In this document: piece by piece, positions 10,102 through 18,882 of the stretch
How positions within the stretch are numbered: the stretch's first letter is position 1
Layout of the letters: each line of letters starts with the position of its first letter
DNA from: Endozoicomonas sp965208385
Lineage (GTDB): Bacteria; Pseudomonadota; Gammaproteobacteria; Pseudomonadales; Endozoicomonadaceae
Assembly: GCA_965208385.1 (NCBI GenBank)
Contig: CBDBOO010000071.1
Location: forward strand, 1-64,000
Length of the DNA: 64,000 nt
Direction: 5' to 3'
Position numbers and translations under genes: made by a program
The notes under the pieces: generated by a model
Seen by the model: only the letters and a program-made list of their open reading frames with translations
The model's database searches: none
What the model was told of the DNA's origin: nothing

Positions 10102-10135
10102 GCCAGTATAGTTTCAGGGATAAACCTATACTGGC
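10102..10135. other. Strong stem-loop in intergenic region
   Basis: GCCAGTATAG (10102-10111) and CTATACTGGC (10126-10135) pair perfectly, and TTT/AAA pairing extends the stem past a one-base bulge to leave a loop of about seven bases. It lies about 100 bp beyond the stop of the SPOR-type gene, without a U tract. It could be a processing site, a terminator remnant or part of a small RNA. Confidence 0.4.
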
Positions 10136-10232
10136 CACTTGGTCATCGCTGATGAGAAATGATCTGGCTGATACCATACCTCTACAAGATAAATACACGC
10201 TAAAAACGTCCTGTCAGCGTTTCGTTAACACC

Positions 10233-10766
10233 TTAACAACCTTTCTGAATATGATCGGAACGAACCGGTCTGATCCAGCTGCTGATATTCAGTGAATCCA
10301 GTACCTGCTTTGCTTTTTTGACATCGTCCAGATGCGCGTAAACACCATAATTTACAGAATACCAGCCATCATTTCGCTGAAGCCGATACAATGTCCCACC
10401 TTGGTGCCAGTCCTCACAGAATCGATTTAATTTTTTCTGAGAGCGAAAAGCGGCCAGCTGGATAGTAAATATTTCTTGCGGAATTTCAGCGATGTCCTGA
10501 TCATTATTAAGAGTCAGGCTGGTAATTTTGCGGATGCTGCTCTTAATTTGTTGACTGCTCGACCAGTCTATCGGGTTCGCTTCTGGAGTATTCTGAGGCG
10601 CAGTGGAATCAGCTTTACAATCATAACCGCTAGCAGCACCGCCACTCAGACAGAATGACGTTGCTTTAGGTGCCGCTAAAGATATCCCTGTACTAAAAAA
10701 CAAACTGAACACTAAAATACGAGTGATCACTTTATTATCTTTTTTTTTCTTCTTATGCAAGGGCAT
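10233..10766 (-). CDS. Secreted SPOR-like domain protein
   Basis: 177 aa. A lysine-rich start (PLHKKKKKDNK) precedes a hydrophobic segment (ITRILVFSLFFSTGISLAA), which is a signal peptide or N-terminal anchor. The middle is low-complexity with two Cys. Residues about 98-172 (FTIQLAAFRSQKKLNRFCED...WYSVNYGVYAHLDDVKKAKQVL) match the pattern of a SPOR domain, which binds denuded peptidoglycan glycans at division sites. The specific role is unknown. It is transcribed alone between the apbC-side repeat region and the DnaT-like pair. Confidence 0.65.
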   Translation of the reverse strand: MPLHKKKKKDNKVITRILVFSLFFSTGISLAAPKATSFCLSGGAASGYDCKADSTAPQNTPEANPIDWSSSQQIKSSIRKITSLTLNNDQDIAEIPQEIFTIQLAAFRSQKKLNRFCEDWHQGGTLYRLQRNDGWYSVNYGVYAHLDDVKKAKQVLDSLNISSWIRPVRSDHIQKGC

Positions 10767-10954
10767 TAGATAACCACCAATACCAGGTTCTGAATTAATT
10801 GTTATTTATATGACCAGTGCCTTCTCCGGGTTCAGGGCACTCTTGTCAAGAACCTAAAGAATACACGTCAGACTCAGTCTTTTAAATACAATAAAGCAAA
10901 TTCATCCAGCAATTCTATCCAGCAATTCCATCAATGAAATACCGACAACGACTG

Positions 10955-11803
10955 TTACTTTTCGTGAATTGTTTTCATCAGCCTTTCACGTGCACTTTGA
11001 GCATTATCCGGATCAATCCCCTGTCGCTCCATCACTTTACGTTGTTTTTTTCTGGCAGCATCTTCGGTTTGACGAGTCAGTTCTTTGTTTCGATTGTCTT
11101 CCAGGCCTTTCATGACGGAAGCTTCAAGGTCTTCCCCTTCCAGAACCCGATTACAGAGAATTTCATAATTACGTTCAAAAACAGGGAATGCAATGCGCTG
11201 AATCTCACTCTTAATGGTCAACCAGCCTGTTTCCCTGGCGGCCAGATAAACGGCAATGTGCGACCAGTGATATTCACGACTCTGTTCAGGCGCATAACAG
11301 GCTTCATAGTAAGCCTGAAGAGGTTCTTTAAGCCCCATCTCATCATAACGAAGCTTGCATAATTCACGAATGTCGCTGAGATCGGGAAAGAATTTCGAAG
11401 TATCCAGAGCTTTTTTTGCTGCCTGGAGAATGCGACGAGGGCTGTATTCCTGAAGTGAGTTTTTCCAGACGCGCTTTGCCCGAATCACATCTTCATGGGT
11501 CGGAAATGCACGTTTGAATTTTAGAGGATAACCGTCTTCCAACAAGGTAAACAGAGCATTGATTGCATCAACGTGATCAGCACCTGCCTGGTTTCCCTGT
11601 TGATGCGACTGTTGCTGCCCTGAATGCTTACTCTTCCGGGTCGGATTCGAACTGGAAGCCTTCATCCCAACTTCGGTCTGTAAGCTTTTCATTCGTTGTT
11701 CGATGAGCTCTTTGCCCTGTTTCACTTTGGCTCCGCTTCCACTGGTGGATGACGTGAGTTTTAAACTTGTTTTGCCAGGCTTTACGAGCCTCCCCGGTTT
11801 CAT
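10955..11803 (-). CDS. Replication protein P-like protein (C-terminal part of a DnaT/P-like gene?)
   Basis: The maximal frame is 282 aa, but its first 35 or so codons overlap the DnaT-like gene in another frame, so the real start may be near 11692 (MKSLQTEV). Alternatively this may be the continuation of that gene through a frameshift at about 11700-11740. From about residue 85 it resembles phage/plasmid replication protein P-type helicase loaders: LFTLLEDGYPLKFKRAFPTHEDVIRAKRVW, SPRRILQAAKKAL, FFPDLSDIRELC. A charged C-terminus follows. The likely role is loading the replicative helicase. No prophage genes surround it. Confidence 0.55.
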   Translation of the reverse strand: MKPGRLVKPGKTSLKLTSSTSGSGAKVKQGKELIEQRMKSLQTEVGMKASSSNPTRKSKHSGQQQSHQQGNQAGADHVDAINALFTLLEDGYPLKFKRAFPTHEDVIRAKRVWKNSLQEYSPRRILQAAKKALDTSKFFPDLSDIRELCKLRYDEMGLKEPLQAYYEACYAPEQSREYHWSHIAVYLAARETGWLTIKSEIQRIAFPVFERNYEILCNRVLEGEDLEASVMKGLEDNRNKELTRQTEDAARKKQRKVMERQGIDPDNAQSARERLMKTIHEK

Positions 11804-12071
11804 TCCAGTAAAGCCTGAAATCGATCAACTGGGTTTTTATAAAATCCGGCGGAATCCCTATATGTAATTCGAGGAATTCAACAATTTCCATGGAAGGTTC
11901 AAAATCTTCAGGCAAGGCCTGTACTCTGGCACCTTCAGTAACCACTGGCGTCTGCGGAACTTGCCCAAACACAGGGTGCTCTTCTGCATTTCGCTGAGCC
12001 GGCTCCAGCTCCCAGGGCAACATCCCTGCATTACGCTGGCGAATATACTGTTTTTTTTCCTCGTCGGTCAT
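11628..12071 (-). CDS. DnaT-like domain protein (N-terminal part of a DnaT/P-like gene?)
   Basis: 147 aa. Residues about 58-112 (FEPSMEIVEFLELHIGIPPDFIKTQ, FRLYWNETGEARKAWQNKF, HVIHQWKRS) match the DnaT C-terminal-type (DnaTH2-like) domain, which binds single-stranded DNA in primosome assembly. After that domain this frame gives a polar tail and a stop, while the next frame gives a smoother continuation into a replication-P-like domain. A single DnaT-P fusion of about 370 aa with one frameshift is therefore as plausible as two overlapping genes. The start ATG at 12071 has GAGGAAAAA just inside the gene and no clear site before it. Confidence 0.6.
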   Translation of the reverse strand: MTDEEKKQYIRQRNAGMLPWELEPAQRNAEEHPVFGQVPQTPVVTEGARVQALPEDFEPSMEIVEFLELHIGIPPDFIKTQLIDFRLYWNETGEARKAWQNKFKTHVIHQWKRSQSETGQRAHRTTNEKLTDRSWDEGFQFESDPEE

Positions 12072-12184
12072 GAACTCAACAATACCTGCCTTGAAGGTTC
12101 TGGTCTACCTGACATTGAGACTATTCAACAATGAACAGTCAATACTTCCGATAGAACGCAGCAAATGATGCAATGAAAAATACT

Positions 12185-12204
12185 AATACACTCGTGAGTG
12201 TATT
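12185..12204. promoter_or_regulatory. Operator-like inverted repeat
   Basis: AATACACTC-GT-GAGTGTATT is a perfect 9-bp inverted repeat with a 2-bp centre. It lies 114 bp upstream of the DnaT-like gene and in the 647-bp gap before metG. The half-site ACACTC recurs in an inverted repeat at 62392. Confidence 0.35.
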
Positions 12205-12455
12205 GAGCGGGCGGTGAATTCTGCAGATGAATCAAGAAGAATGCAATGAGTAAAGGGCACCTTGTGTATTCTCTGTGCGTCAATATCTGGCTGCAGGGCT
12301 CAGAACCACCTCGGGTTATCAGAAATAATTTATTCAAATACTATTTTTTCATCAAAACGTCATTTGACATCTAATTCGTGCAAAACGAATGTCGAATTTA
12401 CTTACCCGAACGATGACCGAAGCACTATGATGACGGCATTGTAAAGGTCACACTG

Positions 12456-12621
12456 CTAGGAGCCTGACCGAGAATAGCGTTCGTAGCGAGTATCGTAGAA
12501 AATTGAGGATGAAATTTGGTTTTGAGAGGCGAATAGCGAGCTATTCAACGAACAAAAGCTAATTTTCAGACCAATTTGCTACGACCGCAGTAGGACAGAC
12601 TGTTCTCGGTCAGCCTCCTGG
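12456..12621. repeat. 166-bp palindromic repeat upstream of metG (family B)
   Basis: The terminal 22 bp at 12456-12477 and 12600-12621 are inverted copies, 19 of 22 identical, with core GCCTGACCGAGAA. A related arm (GGAGCCTGCCCGAGAACAG) occurs at 51574. The rest of the 12072-12718 gap holds the small operator-like repeat and presumably the metG promoter; I see no gene in it. Confidence 0.55.
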
Positions 12622-12718
12622 ATTGACGGTAAAGCCGACAAGACAAATTTCGCCGTTATTGTATGGATTAACGTATAATGGCTGCTTCCCTGATTAATCA
12701 ACATTCCAAGACACCCGA

Positions 12719-14785
12719 ATGAGCCAACGTAAAATACTTGTGACCAGCGCCCTGCCCTATGCCAATGGGCCAACTCACATGGGCCACCTGGTTGAATACA
12801 TCCAGACTGATATCTGGGTTCGATTCCAGAAACTGTTTGGCAATCAATGCACATACGTCTGCGCTGATGATGCCCATGGTACTGCAATCACCCTGAATGC
12901 AGAAAAGCAGGGCATAAGCCCTGAAGAATCCGTTGCCCGAGTCAATAAAGAGCGGCTACGGGATTTTGGCGATTTTCATGTACAGTTCGATAATTATCAC
13001 TCCACACACTCGGAGGAAAATCGTCAGCTCTCTGAATCTATTTATCTGACCTTGAAAGAAAAAGGTCATATTGCCAGCCGCAATATTGTTCAGGCCTATG
13101 ATCCTGAGAAAAATATGTTTCTGGCGGATCGTTACATCAAAGGAGAATGTCCTAAGTGTGGTGCCGGTGATCAGTACGGTGACAACTGTGAAGCCTGTGG
13201 TGCCACCTACTCTCCAGCCGACCTGAAAAATGCCAAGTCGGCTATTTCCGGTGCAACACCCATTGAGAAAGACAGCGAGCACTTTTTCTTCAAGCTGTCT
13301 GACTTTGACGGATTTCTGAAAGAATGGACCCGCTCCGGAGCCATCTCTGAAGAGATTGCCAACAAGTTGGCTGAATGGCTGGATACCGGATTACAGGACT
13401 GGGACATCTCCCGTGACGCGCCCTACTTTGGTTTTGAAATCCCCGGAGAACCCGGGAAATTCTTTTATGTCTGGCTGGATGCACCTATCGGTTATATGGC
13501 ATCTTTTGAAAACCTTTGTCAGCGCAGAGACGATCTGGATTTCGACGAATACTGGAATAAAGACAGTGAATGCGAAGTCCATCACTTTATCGGCAAGGAT
13601 ATCGTGAATTTCCATTGTCTGTTCTGGCCAGCCATGTTGACCGGTGCCGGTTATCGCACACCCACCAGCGTTAAGGTTCATGGTTTCCTGACGGTGAACG
13701 GTGAAAAAATGTCTAAGTCCCGTGGCACATTTATAACCGCCCGAACCTATCTGGATCATCTGGATCCGGAATACCTGCGCTATTATTACGCAGCCAAACT
13801 GTCTAATCGGATTGATGATCTGGATCTCAACACTGACGATCTGGTGTTGCGGGTCAATTCGGATCTGGTGGGTAAGGTAGTAAACATTGCCAGCCGCAAT
13901 GCCGGTTTCATCAAGAAACGTTTTGGCGGAAAGTTGTCTGCCAATAACATGATTCCTGAACTGACAACTGATTTCCAGCAGGCCGGGGATCGGATCGCAG
14001 CGATGTATGAAGCCCGGGACTTCGGCAAGGCTATGAGAGAAGTTATGGCGCTGGCTGATAAAGCCAATGCCTGGATTGATGAGGTCAAGCCCTGGGTCGT
14101 TGCAAAAACAGAAGGCAAAGATGAAGAGTTACACGACATTTGCACTGCAGGCCTGAACCTGTTCCGACTGCTGATGATTTATCTGAAACCGGTGTTGCCG
14201 ACAATGGCCCTTAAGTCAGAAGCTTTTCTCAATATCGCACCACTAACCTGGTCTGATAATCAAACTCTGCTACTGGATCATGAGGTGAATACATTCAAAC
14301 CTTTGATGACCCGTATTGAATCCGCCAAAGTAGACAGCATGATCGAAGCCAGTAAAGAAGTACTTGCTCAACTGGCACAATCCAAAACGGAAGTAAAACC
14401 AGCAGGTAATGGCGAATGGCTTGAGAAAGAGCCTGTAGCCGATGAAATTACTTTTGATGATTTTGCCAAAGTCGATCTTCGTATTGCTAAAATCGTCAAC
14501 GCGGAATTTGTTGAGGGGGCAGGAAAACTACTCAGACTGACACTGGATATTGGTGAAATCAGCGAAGGTGAAAACAGTCACCGTAATATCTTTGCCGGTA
14601 TTAAATCCGCCTACGCGCCTGAAGCACTGATTGGCAAACACACGGTAATGGTCGCTAATCTGGCGCCACGAAAAATGAAGTTTGGTGTCAGTGAAGGTAT
14701 GGTTCTGGCCGCCGGACCTGGTGGAAAAGATCTATGGATTCTTGAACCTCACGATGGCGCACAGCCAGGTATGCGGGTGATGTAA
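12719..14785 (+). CDS. metG: Methionyl-tRNA synthetase
   Basis: 688 aa, the full-length dimeric E. coli type. It charges tRNA-Met, including the initiator. The class I HIGH motif is HMGH (residues 20-23). The zinc-knuckle insert CPKCGAGDQYGDNCEACG is at about 144-161, and KMSKS (VNGEKMSKSRGTF) at about 330-334. The last roughly 105 residues (FAKVDLRIAKIVNAEFVEGA...) form the EMAP/Trbp111 tRNA-binding and dimerisation domain. The gene is intact and essential, in contrast to the decayed accessory genes nearby. It is followed by a 12-bp tandem repeat array and the IS607-type element. Confidence 0.98.
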   Translation: MSQRKILVTSALPYANGPTHMGHLVEYIQTDIWVRFQKLFGNQCTYVCADDAHGTAITLNAEKQGISPEESVARVNKERLRDFGDFHVQFDNYHSTHSEENRQLSESIYLTLKEKGHIASRNIVQAYDPEKNMFLADRYIKGECPKCGAGDQYGDNCEACGATYSPADLKNAKSAISGATPIEKDSEHFFFKLSDFDGFLKEWTRSGAISEEIANKLAEWLDTGLQDWDISRDAPYFGFEIPGEPGKFFYVWLDAPIGYMASFENLCQRRDDLDFDEYWNKDSECEVHHFIGKDIVNFHCLFWPAMLTGAGYRTPTSVKVHGFLTVNGEKMSKSRGTFITARTYLDHLDPEYLRYYYAAKLSNRIDDLDLNTDDLVLRVNSDLVGKVVNIASRNAGFIKKRFGGKLSANNMIPELTTDFQQAGDRIAAMYEARDFGKAMREVMALADKANAWIDEVKPWVVAKTEGKDEELHDICTAGLNLFRLLMIYLKPVLPTMALKSEAFLNIAPLTWSDNQTLLLDHEVNTFKPLMTRIESAKVDSMIEASKEVLAQLAQSKTEVKPAGNGEWLEKEPVADEITFDDFAKVDLRIAKIVNAEFVEGAGKLLRLTLDIGEISEGENSHRNIFAGIKSAYAPEALIGKHTVMVANLAPRKMKFGVSEGMVLAAGPGGKDLWILEPHDGAQPGMRVM

Positions 14786-14808
14786 CCGCAGCTACAGCCA
14801 TCAGTTTT

Positions 14809-14856
14809 GATTTCAGAATTGATTTCAGAATTGATTTCAGAATTGATTTCAGAATT
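14809..14856. repeat. Four tandem 12-bp repeats
   Basis: GATTTCAGAATT occurs four times head to tail, 24 bp after the metG stop and 33 bp before the end of the IS element. It is the only non-coding member of the 12-bp arrays found in this window. Confidence 0.9.
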
Positions 14857-14917
14857 GATGGCTAAAATTCTTCACTCTTGATTAAAACCGCAACGAACGC
14901 AACATTCGTTGTTATGA

Positions 14918-16195
14918 TTAAGGCTCAAGCTGCCTTGTTAAACTTTTAATAAATACGTTACGGGAGCCATTAATATCACGATCAACGGTGAATCCATCAC
15001 CCTTTATAACCTTTGACGAGCCAAGCCGGTCGTTAATGGTGCCATCCCACGTACGGGTTTTTGAGGTGTATGCCTCATTGCAATCGACAACGTGTTTACC
15101 GTACTTTTTGGCATACCACTTAAGACGCATCTTAAACCCGTAGTGGTTAAGGTCTAGCATCTGGCGACAAGTGTTTCGGCGAATAATACGAACCTTTTTG
15201 TCTTTCCGTGTGACCATCCCTCTGGTTTCAAAGGTGGGTAAAAAGATCACGTCATAGCTAGACACAAGCTCGAACGCCAAGCGGTTATGCAAGTCCAGAA
15301 TGATGTCATCCTTCTTACACTTCAGGCGATTGATTTTACGGTCAAAGTGAACAATGCAATCTCGCGCCCACTGAGGCATATCAACGAACTTCACGCCCTT
15401 TTGCACATTGAGAACTTTTTGTTTTTGACCAATCAGCTTGTCCACTTTCTTCATTAATGGGAACAGCTTTTCTTTGGCAAGGTTATCGCCAGCAATTAAA
15501 GCATCCTTATCGCTAAAACAGGTGGCGAAGGTTCTCACTCCGGGATCAATACCAACACAATTTACTCCACCTTGGATTTCGGTATTGAGTTCGATGTGTT
15601 GTTGCACCTGAATAAACCAACGACCCTTGTCACAGGTGATAACGCATGATTTGCCAATGGCTTCGTCGGGTACATTTTCAGTCAGATGAATTTTACCCGG
15701 CGCATCGACGCAGGGGTTTAGCCCCTTTGGTAGCCGGTCAATTGAGAAAGAATGCTTGCTCCCTTTGCGGCTTTTAAATCCGACCTCTGCAAAACCTCCT
15801 TTGGCTCCTTTCAGTTTTTTATTCTTGCTGCAAACCGCTTTAAAGGTGGTTGCCGCTGCAAGTGTTCCATTGTCAGAAATTAATGAATTATAAGCACGAC
15901 CATTGTCTTTCTGTTCTTGCTCTACCTGTACCTTTATGGAAGGGCGCATGTTGATGAACTTGCCGCTTTCATCCTTGTATTTGTCGTTACGGAAGCGGTT
16001 TACAGCTAGATTGTATGAACGTCTATATAATGCAAGTGCGTCCCTGTATGCCGACTCATTTTCCGGATAAAACCTTATCTTTTTTGATGCTACTATTTTT
16101 ACGCCTTTCAGCGGAACGCTTTCCGTAGTGGCTATTGCAGAATGAGGTAATGAAACCGATAAGCTCTGAGGTATCAAAGGCTTCACAGGAACCAT
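14918..16195 (-). CDS. tnpB: TnpB-family RNA-guided nuclease of the IS607-type element
   Basis: About 425 aa from the ATG at 16195 (MVPVKPLIPQ); the open frame extends upstream inside tnpA but without similarity. The conserved protein starts around KKIRFYPENESAYRDALALY. The RuvC residues are all present: D in CVGIDPGVRTFAT, E in FLPTFETRGMV, D in FTVDRDINGSRN. The zinc ribbon usually seen between the last two is degenerate. In KTRTWDGTINDRLGSSKVIK the positions that are normally Cys are Arg and Asp, and the second CxxC is missing. TnpB cuts DNA guided by an omega RNA made from its 3' end. Only 28 bp separate the stop from the element end, so such an RNA would overlap the coding sequence. Confidence 0.82.
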   Translation of the reverse strand: MVPVKPLIPQSLSVSLPHSAIATTESVPLKGVKIVASKKIRFYPENESAYRDALALYRRSYNLAVNRFRNDKYKDESGKFINMRPSIKVQVEQEQKDNGRAYNSLISDNGTLAAATTFKAVCSKNKKLKGAKGGFAEVGFKSRKGSKHSFSIDRLPKGLNPCVDAPGKIHLTENVPDEAIGKSCVITCDKGRWFIQVQQHIELNTEIQGGVNCVGIDPGVRTFATCFSDKDALIAGDNLAKEKLFPLMKKVDKLIGQKQKVLNVQKGVKFVDMPQWARDCIVHFDRKINRLKCKKDDIILDLHNRLAFELVSSYDVIFLPTFETRGMVTRKDKKVRIIRRNTCRQMLDLNHYGFKMRLKWYAKKYGKHVVDCNEAYTSKTRTWDGTINDRLGSSKVIKGDGFTVDRDINGSRNVFIKSLTRQLEP

Positions 16196-16622
16196 TCGAG
16201 TCATCCAGAACTTCGATTTGTCCTCCCGATAATTCAACGAGCCATTTGATAAGCTCGAATCCTGATCGTGCAAGTCGGTCTTTTGTGGCAACCACAATGT
16301 GGGTTGGATTTCCGCACATTGCTGATTCCAGAATGGTTTGCAGCCCTTTTCGTTTAAAGTTGAAAGCACTGGCAATGTCACTGATAAATTCTGCGTCAGG
16401 ATGCCTTTCGAGCAAGATACGCTTTTGCGTATTGATGCTGGATTTTTGCTTCCCTGAGCTAACCCTTGCATAGCATATCTTTCTCTGCTGGTTGATGAAT
16501 ATGCGGTAGTGACCACCGCTCGTTTGCATTATTTTCTCGTAATGACCGCTTTCGATCTTTCGCCTTATTGTCTGGGAGGTTACGCCCTCAATCTTGGCAA
16601 GTTTGGTTGTGGATACCCACAA
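16056..16622 (-). CDS. tnpA: IS607 serine recombinase (TnpA)
   Basis: 188 aa. A MerR-type helix-turn-helix at residues 1-48 (STTKLAKIEGVTSQTIRRKI) is followed by the serine-recombinase catalytic start CYARVSSGKQKSS (nucleophile Ser55 or Ser56) and VVATKDRLARSGFELI. This reversed order, DNA-binding domain first, is characteristic of IS607 transposases. It overlaps the start of tnpB in a different frame. It looks complete, so the element may still be mobile. Confidence 0.88.
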   Translation of the reverse strand: MWVSTTKLAKIEGVTSQTIRRKIESGHYEKIMQTSGGHYRIFINQQRKICYARVSSGKQKSSINTQKRILLERHPDAEFISDIASAFNFKRKGLQTILESAMCGNPTHIVVATKDRLARSGFELIKWLVELSGGQIEVLDDSNGSCEAFDTSELIGFITSFCNSHYGKRSAERRKNSSIKKDKVLSGK

Positions 16623-16972
16623 AATAAACGTCTCTGGTTATTAATTCAGAGACAGCATAGCACGCTATGTTGCGTTTGTTGCATTTTTACTGAACTGTCA
16701 GTATTTTTTTTCCCTTCAGATGCAACCCTTGCTGGTAAAAACTATTGTTATAATCTTCTTAACCCGCCACAACGACAGCATTGGTCATCGTTCTTGAGTA
16801 TCCGATGTTAACAGATTCATAAACTAGCGAAAAATTGCTTTCGAAGGAACGTTGGCTTTTAAATCTATAGACTGAAACCTAGAATGTCAGGCTCTGGCAG
16901 GAAGTCACAAGATAAGGTTAGAAAAATCATGGACACCGGAGCCTGTATATCTGACTCCGGAAACAGGCAGGT
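16623..16972. other. Intergenic region between IS607-type element and erpA
   Basis: It contains the left end of the IS (to about 16682), then about 250 bp without a recognisable gene. Near the erpA end is a hairpin CCGGAG (16936-16941)/CTCCGG (16955-16960). Read on the minus strand it is followed after nine bases by a T5 run, so it is a plausible weak terminator for erpA. Confidence 0.45.
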
Positions 16973-17326
16973 CTAGATGGAAAATGAAGAGCCACAGCCA
17001 CAGGTAGATTTGGCATTCGGATTTTTTATCAGAAACCTGGAACCTTCCAGACCTTCTTCATAATCCACTTCTGCGCCAACCAGGTACTGATAACTTAATG
17101 AGTCAACGACCATGGTCGCACCACCCCTGGCAATCAGGGTATCGTCTTCAGCCACCTGATCATCAAATTTAAAGCCATACTGAAAACCCGAGCAGCCACC
17201 ACCCGTTACATAGACCCTGAGTTTCAGGTTATCGTCACCATCTTCTTCAGCCAGTATACGGACTCTCTTGGCCGCATTATCTGAAAAAATAATTGGCTCC
17301 GGAGTAACGGTTTCTACTACGCTCAT
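16973..17326 (-). CDS. erpA: Iron-sulfur cluster insertion protein ErpA
   Basis: 117 aa A-type carrier that delivers [4Fe-4S] or [2Fe-2S] clusters to apo-enzymes. The three ligand cysteines are present: Cys45 in GGGCSGFQYGF and Cys109/Cys111 in STCGCGSSF. The length and the N-terminal spacing fit ErpA better than IscA or SufA. It is followed on the same strand direction by none; bactofilin and DUF6776 lie upstream in the same orientation, as in the pseudomonad argC-erpA region. Confidence 0.92.
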   Translation of the reverse strand: MSVVETVTPEPIIFSDNAAKRVRILAEEDGDDNLKLRVYVTGGGCSGFQYGFKFDDQVAEDDTLIARGGATMVVDSLSYQYLVGAEVDYEEGLEGSRFLIKNPNAKSTCGCGSSFSI

Positions 17327-17696
17327 TCATCCTCCCGTGTTACCAATACCCTATGGTAACCCGCAATTTACTCTAAGATTGTCTTACATCCTGACGAGCC
17401 AGAATATAATCATCTCCTGATAGTCGATCAGGCTATTATCCAAGTAACCCAGCATTTCAGTCAACTATTTACTGGAGATAACTTAAAATTATTAAATATA
17501 AGCCTGAATTACTGAAGATAAGCCTGAAAATACAGTTTCATCATATGATTGAATCTCTGTATTTCCAGTTAATGGGTAATTCGTTCGATTTTTTCTGAAA
17601 CCCATTTTCTGAGTACTCTAGCTCCAGAATAGTTCTAGTTCCAGAATAGCTCTAAGATAATTCAGGAATATATCATTTCAAACAATCTGTAGCCTG
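17327..17696. other. Gap between bactofilin and erpA
   Basis: 370 bp without a gene. It holds a 17-bp near-perfect tandem duplication (17618-17634 and 17635-17651, core TCCAGAATAG) and a repeated TAAGCCTGAA (17500-17535). The erpA promoter should lie here. I could not identify a confident -35/-10 pair. Confidence 0.4.
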
Positions 17697-18134
17697 TCAG
17701 CCTTCGATCACTTCACCTGCAGCGGACTTTTCCTGTACCTTTTCCAGCAGAGGACGAACGTCAGGCAGGCCATTAGGATGATATTCCAGACTGCCATTGA
17801 CCTGAGAACCTTTGGTCATTTCTATTACGTTGTAATATACATTACCTGTAATAACTGCTTTAGAAGCCAGTTCCAGGTGATCCGTGGCATAAACATTGCC
17901 CCTTACATGACCATCAATAACAATTCTTGACGCCCTGATATCACCTTCAATATTGCCGCTGTGAGCGATGGTTAGAAAACCCTCTTCAGCATCAATATTC
18001 CCCTTTATGCTCCCCTCGATATGCATGGTACCTGCAAAGCTCAGATCACCAACAATCGTAGTACCAGTAGAGATCAGTGTTGTATTATCCTGATTTTTAC
18101 CAGACTCAACTACCTGTTTGCTCTTGTTGAACAT
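17697..18134 (-). CDS. Bactofilin (polymer-forming cytoskeletal protein)
   Basis: 145 aa of the DUF583 family. The core (residues about 20-115) is a run of right-handed beta-helix rungs with the usual pattern: GTTIVGDLSFAGTMHIEGSI, GNIDAEEGFLTIAHSGNIEG, GHVRGNVYATDHLELASKAV. Bactofilins polymerise without nucleotides and organise cell shape or envelope enzymes. The start overlaps the end of the DUF6776 gene by 29 bp, with GAGGAG before the ATG, so the two are co-transcribed. The same trio with erpA occurs in pseudomonads. Confidence 0.93.
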   Translation of the reverse strand: MFNKSKQVVESGKNQDNTTLISTGTTIVGDLSFAGTMHIEGSIKGNIDAEEGFLTIAHSGNIEGDIRASRIVIDGHVRGNVYATDHLELASKAVITGNVYYNVIEMTKGSQVNGSLEYHPNGLPDVRPLLEKVQEKSAAGEVIEG

Positions 18135-18882
18135 CTGTTGCTAACTCCTCGTCCCATTGATATATTTTTTCCAGGTTTTGAACAGCCCCACTGCGAATCC
18201 TCACCACAACCTTAATAGATTCAGGGGTGAAATCTTCGGGTAGTTCAAAATCAAGAAAGTCCCTGTTTTCCGGCAATGACTGGAAATAACGGAAGCCAAG
18301 AGCAATAGTTCGTTCGGTCAGCCCGGCCAGTTTCTGAATAGGGACAGACTCCGTCTTATCGTTATTTTTTCCTATTACAGAAACCGCCAGAGTCCCTTTA
18401 AGAAAAGGATTACTGCGAGCAACCTGAGAGACAACCAGCCGAATTCGAAAATGCCGGGGATGTGTACCTGATATGAGATCCAGTCCAGCAATCCTGACAC
18501 CTTTTGAAACATCCTCTGGCGCCATGATGCTCTTATAGAAAGTAAGATCCTTGTTCAAACCGGCTTTTTCATCTTCCAACTGCCTGACCAGAGTTCTCAC
18601 TCTGTTCGTGGCTTCTTTATCAATTTTAGCGGTACTCTCCAGGATCACGATACGCTGACGAAGCCGATCATTTTCGGCCTCAATATCGGCATTTCTCTGC
18701 ACTAACGTGTCATTTTCCTGCTGAACTACCTGACTCTGATTCGTGGCTTTGCTCCCACCTCCCCAGTAGGCAGCGACGGCCAACACCAATACAGAAACAA
18801 CTATTGCGATCCTGATACGACGTTCACGAACCGGATCGTGTCGAACCACTTTCAGATTACCGCCGTCCGATTGGTTTGGCAT
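18106..18882 (-). CDS. DUF6776-type membrane-anchored coiled-coil protein
   Basis: 258 aa. A short cytoplasmic N-terminus precedes one membrane segment (IRIAIVVSVLVLAVAAYWGGG, about 22-42). A coiled coil follows at about 50-110 (NQSQVVQQENDTLVQRNADIEAENDRLRQRI), then a periplasmic beta-rich domain (GVRIAGLDLISGTHPRHFRIRLVVSQV). The family is conserved beside bactofilin and erpA in gammaproteobacteria but has no established function. A partnership with bactofilin at the membrane is a reasonable inference from gene overlap. Confidence 0.8.
   Translation of the reverse strand: MPNQSDGGNLKVVRHDPVRERRIRIAIVVSVLVLAVAAYWGGGSKATNQSQVVQQENDTLVQRNADIEAENDRLRQRIVILESTAKIDKEATNRVRTLVRQLEDEKAGLNKDLTFYKSIMAPEDVSKGVRIAGLDLISGTHPRHFRIRLVVSQVARSNPFLKGTLAVSVIGKNNDKTESVPIQKLAGLTERTIALGFRYFQSLPENRDFLDFELPEDFTPESIKVVVRIRSGAVQNLEKIYQWDEELATDVQQEQTGS

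Larger units (their letters stand above)
14890..16682 (-). mobile_element. IS607-type element with tnpA (serine recombinase) and tnpB
   Basis: The two overlapping minus-strand genes (recombinase first, TnpB second) are the standard IS607 layout. Imperfect inverted sequences bound them: GCAACGAACGCAACATTCG at 14890 and, inverted, GCAACAAACGCAACATAGCG at 16682-16663. IS607 elements normally lack long terminal repeats and target duplications, so the exact ends are provisional. Confidence 0.75.

Noticed and set aside
12622..12718. Possible riboswitch or T-box-like leader before metG
   Set aside because: Less than 100 bp remain between the palindromic repeat and the start, with no conserved elements that I recognise.
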